Source: Thalassobius sp002708925 (lineage in GTDB: Bacteria > Pseudomonadota > Alphaproteobacteria > Rhodobacterales > Rhodobacteraceae). Taken from it: a stretch of 64,000 nucleotides of DNA. A program made the position numbers and the translations under genes. Shown piece by piece: positions 58,599 to 64,000 of this stretch (within the stretch, counting starts at the first letter, position 1; each line of letters starts with the position of its first letter). The notes under the pieces are model-generated. The model was not told where the DNA came from, made no database searches, and saw only the letters and a program-made list of their open reading frames with translations. The DNA lies in NCBI RefSeq assembly GCF_049803795.1, contig NZ_JBNAGJ010000002.1, forward strand, positions 186,001 through 250,000. The letters are read 5' to 3'.

Positions 58599-58952
58599 CT
58601 ATCGCAGCTTCAGATCCGCGAAATCCCCGCGCCCGCGGTCCGAGGTGAATCGCAACACATCGCCTCTTAGCCGCACCGTCTGGCAATTATAGCCGACGGG
58701 GGTATCGCCCCACTGCATATCCCGGCAGAAATACTGGCCCTGCCATTGCCACCCCCCCGAGACCGGACGCCCCAGGGCACGCCCGGTGATCCGCCCGTCC
58801 GCCAACACAGTCAGGCGTATCCCCGCCCGCCGCAGCTCGCGCCCTTCAATCAGCGACAGAAAGCGTGCCCGGTCCGTGATCGGCACCAGCCCCTCGGCCA
58901 AAAGAGGCCGGGGCAACGCCAGGAAAATCATCAGCAAAAACGCAGACCTCAT
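58599..58952 (-). CDS. Secreted hypothetical protein
   Basis: A 117-residue protein with a signal peptide (MRSAFLLMIFLALPRPLLA). The mature domain of about 95 residues has a beta-rich pattern: RELRRAGIRLTVLADGRITGRALGRPVSGGWQWQGQYFCRDMQWGDTPVGYNCQTV, with two cysteines that could form a disulfide. Homologues are common beside dapB in roseobacters, where they are sometimes mislabelled as dihydrodipicolinate reductase; nothing in the sequence supports that. Its stop lies four bases from the convergent SDHAF4 stop. Confidence 0.75.
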   Translation of the reverse strand: MRSAFLLMIFLALPRPLLAEGLVPITDRARFLSLIEGRELRRAGIRLTVLADGRITGRALGRPVSGGWQWQGQYFCRDMQWGDTPVGYNCQTVRLRGDVLRFTSDRGRGDFADLKLR

Positions 58953-59016
58953 GCTGCCCACCCCGTTTTCTGTTGGTCTGAATACGGAGCAGGCGGCAGA
59001 TTGGATCAGTCGGGGA

Positions 59017-59826
59017 TTACAGCCCCAGCACGTCCATCATGTCGTATTCACCGGGTTTTTGCCCCTGCCCCCACAGCGCGGCCTTGACCGCCCCGCGCGC
59101 AAAGATCGCCCGGTCGGTGGCCAGGTGGCGCAGCACGATACGCTCGCCGGCAGCGGCGAACAGCACGTCATGTTCGCCCACGATGTCGCCGCCCCGGATG
59201 GCGGTGAACCCGATGTCGCCCCGTTTCCGAGCCCCCGTGATACCGTCACGGCCCCGATCGGCCACGGCCTCCAGCGACACACCGCGCCCCTCGGCGGCGG
59301 CCTCGCCCAGCATCAGAGCCGTTCCCGAAGGCGCATCGACCTTCTTATTGTGATGCGCCTCGATGATCTCGATGTCGAAATCCTCGTCCAGGGCAGCGGC
59401 GACCTGTTTGGTCAGCTGCACCAGCAGGTTCACACCCAAGGACATGTTGCCGGCGCGCACAACGGTGGCATGTCGCGCGGCAGCGGCGACCTTGGCCAGA
59501 TCCGCGTCCGTCATGCCGGTGGTGCCGATCACATGCACGATCCGCGCCTGCGCGGCGATGGCGGCAAATTCCACGGTGGCGGCGGGGGCAGTGAAATCAA
59601 TCACCGCCTGCGCGTGCAAAAACGTCTCCAAAGGATCATCGGACACGACCACCCCAACAGCACCCCCGCCCATACATTCACCTACATCGCGGCCCACCCA
59701 ATCGTGGCCCTTGCGTTCGACCGCGCCCACAAGCTTGCACTTGTCGCTGTCCAAAATGGTGCGCATCAGCATCTGGCCCATACGGCCCGAGGCTCCGGTC
59801 ACGACAATTCCGGGCAGGTTGGTCAT
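59017..59826 (-). CDS. dapB: 4-hydroxy-tetrahydrodipicolinate reductase
   Basis: A 269-residue NAD(P)H-dependent reductase for the second step of the DAP/lysine pathway. The nucleotide-binding motif GIVVTGASGRMGQML, the central IGTTGM and the substrate block EAHHNKKVDAPSGTALMLGEA, with the catalytic His-His and Lys, are all present. ATG 59826 is the family start; the frame continues upstream into the divergent rbfA gene. It complements dapA at 31074. Confidence 0.96.
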   Translation of the reverse strand: MTNLPGIVVTGASGRMGQMLMRTILDSDKCKLVGAVERKGHDWVGRDVGECMGGGAVGVVVSDDPLETFLHAQAVIDFTAPAATVEFAAIAAQARIVHVIGTTGMTDADLAKVAAAARHATVVRAGNMSLGVNLLVQLTKQVAAALDEDFDIEIIEAHHNKKVDAPSGTALMLGEAAAEGRGVSLEAVADRGRDGITGARKRGDIGFTAIRGGDIVGEHDVLFAAAGERIVLRHLATDRAIFARGAVKAALWGQGQKPGEYDMMDVLGL

Positions 59827-59914
59827 CGGTCTTACTCCAAGAAAACTGCGGTGCGCCCTCATAGCCCGTCGCGTTGCGCTTGGCAAAGCCCTTGCGACAG
59901 CGTAGATGCAGACC

Positions 59915-60319
59915 ATGGCCAAAGGTAACAGCTCTTTCGGTTCCGGACCCGGTATGCGTCAGCTGCGGGTGGGGGAACAAATCCGCCGGACAATGTCCGA
60001 AATCCTGATGCGTGGGGACATCCACGATCCGGACCTGAACCGCATGTCCATCACCGTGGGCGAGGTGCGGCTGAGCCCGGATTTGCGGGTGGCAACGGTC
60101 TATGTGCTGCCTCTGGGCGGCGAAGGCAAAGAGGACGCGATCAAGCTGCTGGCCCGCCATCAGGGCGAATTGCGCCGCCTGATCGGCCGCAAATGCGGGC
60201 TGAAACACGCGCCCGAGCTGCGCTTCCGCCTGGACGAGACCTTTGACAGGATGGAGGAAACCCGCCGCCTGCTGAACCAGGACGAGGTGCGCCGCGACAT
60301 CGAGAAGGATCAGGAATGA
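59915..60319 (+). CDS. rbfA: Ribosome-binding factor A
   Basis: A 134-residue KH-fold factor that helps mature the 30S subunit and process 16S rRNA. The conserved blocks are RQLRVGEQIRRTMSEILMRGDIHDP, MSITVGEVRLSPDLRVATVYVLPLGG and LKHAPELRFRLDETFDRMEETRRLL. Start MAKGNSS (59915) fits relatives better than ATG 59906. The gene is followed without gap by the phosphodiester glycosidase gene and then truB, the usual translation-related neighbourhood. It overlaps the next gene by four bases. Confidence 0.95.
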   Translation: MAKGNSSFGSGPGMRQLRVGEQIRRTMSEILMRGDIHDPDLNRMSITVGEVRLSPDLRVATVYVLPLGGEGKEDAIKLLARHQGELRRLIGRKCGLKHAPELRFRLDETFDRMEETRRLLNQDEVRRDIEKDQE

Positions 60320-61050
60320 TCCGCCTGTGGGCCAGCTTGTGCCTTCTGGCTATGCTGCCCCGCGCCGCACAAGCGGTTGACTGCCGCGATCTGCAACAGG
60401 ACGATAATCGCTTCACCATCTGCGAAGTGACCGCAACCGAGGATCTGCGCCTGTTCCTGCGTAACCGGAACGGAGACATCCTGGGGCATTTCTCGGCTAT
60501 TCAGGACAGCCTGCCGGATGGTCAGGTGCTGGAATTCGCCATGAACGCGGGCATGTATCACGACAATCGCGCGCCCGTGGGGCTGTATATTCAGGACGGC
60601 CAGCAGGAAATGCGCGTGGTGCCCAATGCGGGCCCCGGTAACTTCGGCCTGCTGCCGAACGGGGTGTTCTGCATCCGCGAGGGCCGCGCCGATGTGATCG
60701 AGACCCGGCGCTATATCGACGAAAACCCCGCCTGCCGCGATGCCACCCAATCGGGGCCCATGCTGGTGATCGACGGCGCGCTGCATCCCCGGTTTCTGCC
60801 CGACAGCACGTCACGCTATGTGCGCAACGGGGTGGGCACCTCGGCCGATGGCAGTCGCGCGGTCTTTGCCATCTCGCGCAATCCGGTGACGTTTCACGAA
60901 TTCGGCAGCCTGTTCCGCGATACGCTGGGCCTGCCCAACGCGCTGTATTTCGATGGTAAGGTCTCGCGGATGTACGCGCCCGCGATTGGGCGTGATGATC
61001 CGGGATTCTGGCTGGGGCCGATTGTGGGTGTTGTTGCGCCCGCAAATTGA
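60316..61050 (+). CDS. Phosphodiester glycosidase family protein (DUF2233)
   Basis: A 244-residue secreted protein with the signal peptide MIRLWASLCLLAMLPRAAQA. The mature domain matches the DUF2233/NAGPA fold: LEFAMNAGMYHDNRAPVGLYI, FGLLPNGVFCIREGRADV, ATQSGPMLVIDG and NALYFDGKVSRMY. Human NAGPA removes GlcNAc from a phosphodiester; bacterial members act on unknown periplasmic sugar phosphodiesters. Its start overlaps the rbfA stop (ATGA), so it is co-translated with a ribosome-maturation gene, a common arrangement in this group with no known reason. Confidence 0.88.
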   Translation: MIRLWASLCLLAMLPRAAQAVDCRDLQQDDNRFTICEVTATEDLRLFLRNRNGDILGHFSAIQDSLPDGQVLEFAMNAGMYHDNRAPVGLYIQDGQQEMRVVPNAGPGNFGLLPNGVFCIREGRADVIETRRYIDENPACRDATQSGPMLVIDGALHPRFLPDSTSRYVRNGVGTSADGSRAVFAISRNPVTFHEFGSLFRDTLGLPNALYFDGKVSRMYAPAIGRDDPGFWLGPIVGVVAPAN

Positions 61051-61107
61051 CAGCGCGCGCCGCATGTTCTAACCCGCGCGCTCGGACTGCAACAGGATCG
61101 GTGACAC

Positions 61108-62019
61108 ATGGGACGTAGACGCAAGGGACGCGACATTTCCGGCTGGCTGGTGGTGGATAAGCCTGCGGGCATGACCTCGACCGCCGTGGTGAACAAGGTG
61201 AAATGGGCGTTCAACGCGAATAAGGCGGGCCATGCCGGCACGCTGGACCCTGATGCCACCGGCGTTCTGGCCGTTGCCCTGGGCGAGGCGACCAAGACCG
61301 TCCCCTATATCACCGACGCGCTAAAGGCCTATCGTTTCAGCGTCCGTCTGGGCCAGGCCACCAACACCGATGATGCCGAGGGCGAGGTGATCGCCGAATC
61401 CGACGCCCGCCCCACGGATGAACAGATCAAGGACGCCCTGGGCGGGTTCCTGGGCGACATCATGCAGGTGCCTCCGAAATTTTCCGCCGTGAAGATCGAC
61501 GGGCAGCGCGCCTATAAGCTGGCCCGCGCTGACGAAGAGTTTGAGATCGCCGCCCGCCCTCTGTGGGTCGAGGAACTGGTGATGGACGATCGCCCCGACG
61601 CCGATCATGTCATTCTGGAAATGGTCTGCGGCAAGGGCGGCTATGTGCGCGCAATCGCACGCGATCTGGGGGCGGCCTTGGGCTGTCATGGCCATGTGGA
61701 ATGGCTGCGGCGCGTGTGGTCCGGCCCCTTTGACGCCGATGAGGACGGGATCAGCATCCAGCAGATCGACGACATGGCCAAAACCCCTGAGCTGGACGAA
61801 TTCCTGCGCCCGGTCGAGGACGGCCTGGCCGATCTGCCCGAGGTAAAAGCCACCGATCAGGGCGCCGTGCGCCTGCGCAACGGCAACCCCGGCATGGTGA
61901 TCGCGCATGATGTGGACTGGGGCGAGGATTGCTGGGCCTCGTATAATGGCAAACCTCTGGCCGTGGGGCAGCTGCAAGGGGCGGAACTGCACCCCAACCG
62001 CGTGTTCAACCTGGATTGA
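61108..62019 (+). CDS. truB: tRNA pseudouridine(55) synthase
   Basis: A 303-residue enzyme that makes pseudouridine 55 in the T-loop of tRNAs. The catalytic Asp is in GHAGTLDPDATGVL (D47). Other blocks are SGWLVVDKPAGMTS, PPKFSAVKIDGQRAYKLAR, and CGKGGYVRAIARDLG. Start ATG 61108 follows GGATCGGTGACAC. Normal length. Confidence 0.96.
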   Translation: MGRRRKGRDISGWLVVDKPAGMTSTAVVNKVKWAFNANKAGHAGTLDPDATGVLAVALGEATKTVPYITDALKAYRFSVRLGQATNTDDAEGEVIAESDARPTDEQIKDALGGFLGDIMQVPPKFSAVKIDGQRAYKLARADEEFEIAARPLWVEELVMDDRPDADHVILEMVCGKGGYVRAIARDLGAALGCHGHVEWLRRVWSGPFDADEDGISIQQIDDMAKTPELDEFLRPVEDGLADLPEVKATDQGAVRLRNGNPGMVIAHDVDWGEDCWASYNGKPLAVGQLQGAELHPNRVFNLD

Positions 62020-62058
62020 TCTCTTGCGCTGCGGCCCTCGCGGGGGCACAAACGGGCC

Positions 62059-62577
62059 ATGATCACGCGTGAATTTCAAAAGGGCGACGCCCATTCGACC
62101 GCCATCTACTCGGATTGCGAGAAATACCGCTACGAGCTGACCCGCATCTGGGATCCGGCCGGGCGCAAGGCGCTGTTCGTGATGCTGAACCCGTCCACCG
62201 CGACCGAGGTGCAGAACGACCCCACCGTGGAACGCTGCGAGCGCCGCGCGCGGGCCTTGGGCTTTGGCGCGTTTCGCGTGACGAATATCTTTGCCTGGCG
62301 CGATACCGATCCGCGCGCCATGCGCGCCGCGGCCGATCCGGTGGGGCCCGCCAATGATCAGACAATTGTGGACGGCTGCGCCTGGGCAGATCAGATCATC
62401 GCCGCCTGGGGCACGCATGGTGAACATCTGGATCAGGGGCCGCATATCGCGCGGCTGCTGCGCGGCACCGGACGCCAAATCCACCATCTGGGCCTGACCA
62501 AAGCCGGCCACCCGAAACACCCGCTCTATATCGCCTATACCCAGCAACCCGCGCTGTGGGACATCCCCAATGACTGA
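62059..62577 (+). CDS. DUF1643 domain protein
   Basis: A 172-residue cytoplasmic protein of the DUF1643 family: YELTRIWDPAGRKALFVMLNPSTATEVQNDPTVERCERRARALGFGAFRVTNIFAWRDTDP, then a C-terminal QIIAAWGTHGEHLDQGPHIARLL and GLTKAGHPKHPLYI. The fold resembles uracil-DNA-glycosylase-like proteins, but no activity is established. The start ATG 62059 is 39 bases after truB. It overlaps the next gene by eight bases. Confidence 0.88.
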   Translation: MITREFQKGDAHSTAIYSDCEKYRYELTRIWDPAGRKALFVMLNPSTATEVQNDPTVERCERRARALGFGAFRVTNIFAWRDTDPRAMRAAADPVGPANDQTIVDGCAWADQIIAAWGTHGEHLDQGPHIARLLRGTGRQIHHLGLTKAGHPKHPLYIAYTQQPALWDIPND

Positions 62578-62893
62578 CCAGACCGACAAGGACACGCTGG
62601 AGGCCATGCGCCACCTGACCCGCGAAATCGAGAAGCTGAACAGCCATCGGTTCATCGCCATTCAGAACTCGCCCCGCCGGATGATCCTGTTTCAGTTCGG
62701 GCGCGGGCTGGCCTTTGGGCTGGGCTCGGTGCTGGGGGCGACGCTGCTGGTTTCGCTCATCACCTGGTGGCTGGCGCAATTCGAGTTCCTGCCGATCATC
62801 GGCGACTGGATGGCCGTTCTGGCAGACGAATTCGAACGCGCCACCGGAACCACCGGCGGCAGCTCATCGGATATTAACCAATCGACTCAATAG
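62570..62893 (+). CDS. DUF5665 membrane protein
   Basis: A 107-residue protein with the DUF5665 pattern: a charged N-terminal helix (EAMRHLTREIEKLNSHRFIAIQNSPRRMILFQF), one hydrophobic span (GLGSVLGATLLVSLITWWLAQF) and a further weak hydrophobic stretch (LPIIGDWMAVLADEF). Function unknown. It begins inside the end of the DUF1643 gene, which indicates coupled translation. Confidence 0.85.
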   Translation: MTDQTDKDTLEAMRHLTREIEKLNSHRFIAIQNSPRRMILFQFGRGLAFGLGSVLGATLLVSLITWWLAQFEFLPIIGDWMAVLADEFERATGTTGGSSSDINQSTQ

Positions 62894-62953
62894 GTTTTGA
62901 CCGACTCGGGGCACGTATGCCGTAATGCCTGCGGGGTAATCCGTGGGTGAAAC

Positions 62954-63862
62954 ATGCTACTTCTTGCTGGACTTTTAGGTGTGGTCGCGGTTGGCGCGGT
63001 CTTTGTCGGTTCCGATGTCATGACAGAGGATGACGAGAGCGAAATCCTTGCCGCTCCGGAGGACGAAGAGTTCGAGGACACCGACGGCAATGACATCCTG
63101 GCCGGCGGTGACGGGGCCGACATTCTGGATGGCGGCGCGGGCAACGATCAGTTGAACGGCTATGCCGGCGATGACGATGTGACGGGCGGCGCGGGCGACG
63201 ATGACGTGCACGGCTGGGACGGGGCCGACACGCTGCATGGCGGCGATGGCCACGACACCCTCCACGGCGAGGACGGAGCCGACCTGATCGAGGGCAATGC
63301 CGGTGACGATCAGATGTTCGGCCATAACGATGACGACACCCTATTCGGCAACGAGGGGGCCGACAGTCTGGTCGGCAGCGCGGGCGATGATGTGCTGGAT
63401 GGCGGCGCGGGCGACGACGCGCTGCATGGCGATCTGGACGATGACACCCTGACCGGCGGCACCGGCACTGACACGCTGTTCGGCGGCGCAGGCGATGACA
63501 TGCTGCGCGGGGACGATGACGCTGAAATGGATTTCTTGAATGGCGGCGGCGGCGATGACACGATCGTTGGCGGCGACGGGGATCTTATTCACACGGGGGA
63601 CGGCGCGGATACCGTGCTGATCGGCGATTGGGTGGACAACCCGCTGACCATTCAGGACTTCGATCAAAGCTCGGATCAGCTGGCCGTTGTTTTCGACGAC
63701 GAAAACGGCGCTCAGCCCACTTTGGAGCTTACCCCCTCCGAGGATGGCTCGGGCACCATGATCCTGACCATCAATGGCGTGCAGGCCGCCACGCTGGACG
63801 GCGCCGCCGGGCTGAATGTCGAGGATATCGCCCTGATCGCCCGGTCCGCTGCGGGGCTCTGA
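62954..63862 (+). CDS. Membrane-anchored RTX-repeat calcium-binding protein
   Basis: A 302-residue acidic protein. An N-terminal hydrophobic helix (MLLLAGLLGVVAVGAVFVG, about 2-19) acts as anchor or uncleaved signal. An Asp/Glu-rich linker follows, and from about residue 43 to 205 some sixteen to eighteen GGxGxDxLx-type nonapeptide repeats (GNDILAGGDGADILDGGAGND and on) form a calcium beta-roll. The C-terminal 85 residues are a non-repeat domain (LTIQDFDQSSDQLAVVF ... TLDGAAGLNVEDIALIAR) like the cap of RTX secreted proteins. No type I secretion genes are near. ATG 62954 follows GGGTGAAAC. Confidence 0.85.
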   Translation: MLLLAGLLGVVAVGAVFVGSDVMTEDDESEILAAPEDEEFEDTDGNDILAGGDGADILDGGAGNDQLNGYAGDDDVTGGAGDDDVHGWDGADTLHGGDGHDTLHGEDGADLIEGNAGDDQMFGHNDDDTLFGNEGADSLVGSAGDDVLDGGAGDDALHGDLDDDTLTGGTGTDTLFGGAGDDMLRGDDDAEMDFLNGGGGDDTIVGGDGDLIHTGDGADTVLIGDWVDNPLTIQDFDQSSDQLAVVFDDENGAQPTLELTPSEDGSGTMILTINGVQAATLDGAAGLNVEDIALIARSAAGL

Positions 63863-63991
63863 CCGCTTTTTTCCTTTTCTTTTCGGGGGAATCCCCGTAA
63901 GAGCGCGCATCCGGTGCGGTTCTGCTGCGCCGGGCACTCCATGGACCTTGCTGGACGACATCCCGGCCTGCGCCCTAACCCTTAACATAAC

Positions 63992-63996
63992 AGGAG
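63992..63996 (+). promoter_or_regulatory. Ribosome binding site of a gene beyond the right edge
   Basis: AGGAG lies four bases before the end of the window, in AACAGGAGACCC, with the spacing expected for a start codon at about 64001. The 138 bases from 63863 hold no other ORF or clear hairpin. Confidence 0.4.
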
Positions 63997-64000
63997 ACCC

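Noticed and set aside
58599..58952. Second dihydrodipicolinate reductase
   Set aside because: Position beside dapB might suggest it, but the small secreted protein has no nucleotide-binding motif and no similarity to DapB that I can see.
63070..63560. Tandem DNA repeat array
   Set aside because: The periodicity of about 27 bases is the coding of RTX nonapeptides; the DNA units differ too much for a satellite or CRISPR.
1..64000. tRNA, rRNA, CRISPR array, insertion sequence or prophage
   Set aside because: All spacers were read. None has a cloverleaf-like arrangement, regularly spaced direct repeats, terminal inverted repeats with a transposase, or phage genes.

Overview
This 64 kb window is a dense, GC-rich chromosomal segment from an alphaproteobacterium, most likely a member of the Roseobacter group / Rhodobacteraceae. 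The assignment is inferred from gene content and order seen in the sequence: the run rsmB - heparinase II/III - purH - lspA - DUF3035 lipoprotein - two M16 peptidases, the overlapping MoxR - DUF58 - DUF4159 - membrane-protein operon facing a DUF1285 gene, a core-2/I-branching-type glycosyltransferase beside a sulfotransferase, an ALDH16-type double aldehyde dehydrogenase, and a DUF442-sulfide:quinone-oxidoreductase-like fusion. No rRNA, tRNA, insertion sequence, prophage or CRISPR array was seen. No gap between genes exceeds about 250 bases.

Layout. 1-2.4 kb: glycolate oxidase subunits glcE (cut by the left edge) and glcD. 2.4-4 kb: a HemJ-like membrane protein, a DUF599 protein and a secreted protein. 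4-10.7 kb: the leftward MoxR/DUF58/DUF4159 operon, facing a DUF1285 gene. 11.3-16.4 kb: a G-quadruplex-loop hairpin, a hydroxypyruvate-isomerase-family gene, a VOC protein with its probable YafY/WYL regulator and operator, tesB, a CDF cation exporter, an ABC ATPase and a small zinc-finger protein. 16.5-22.2 kb: polA, then a glycosyltransferase and a sulfotransferase gene. 22.2-28.8 kb: a PfkB-family kinase, nth, an Ada-like repair protein, an OmpA lipoprotein, an FMN reductase, a DMT exporter, and a divergent pair coding separately for the two halves of MnmC chemistry. 28.9-35.6 kb: a second G-quadruplex-loop hairpin, a lytic transglycosylase, dapA, a cold-shock protein, an aromatic aminotransferase, a mercaptopyruvate sulfurtransferase, a small Gly-rich protein and smpB.

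35.7-40.4 kb is a urate/allantoin degradation cluster: uraH on one strand; on the other a PuuE-UraD fusion, an ureidoglycine aminohydrolase, ureidoglycolate lyase and a purine permease. A perfect 10+10 bp palindrome sits between the two arms. The pathway ends in glyoxylate and urea; urate oxidase and allantoate amidohydrolase are not in the window. 40.5-44 kb holds a sulfur-oxidation pair (DUF442-SQR-like fusion and SulP transporter). 44-48.2 kb holds a degenerate DgoK-like gene, deoC and ALDH16, a plausible route for deoxyribose phosphate through acetaldehyde to acetate. 48.2-63.9 kb is mostly housekeeping: an RNA methyltransferase, M16 peptidases, lspA, purH, heparinase-like, rsmB, the SDH assembly factor, dapB, rbfA, truB, and finally a membrane-anchored RTX-repeat protein.

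The most unusual non-coding structures are two long hairpins whose whole loop is a four-tract G-quadruplex motif (GGGAGGGNGGGTGGG), and five copies of a short element (TTTGAGTATTT ... CAAGAWGAAA), four of them 20-40 nt downstream of a stop codon on the same strand. All assignments come from reading translated sequence and motifs; no database search was run.
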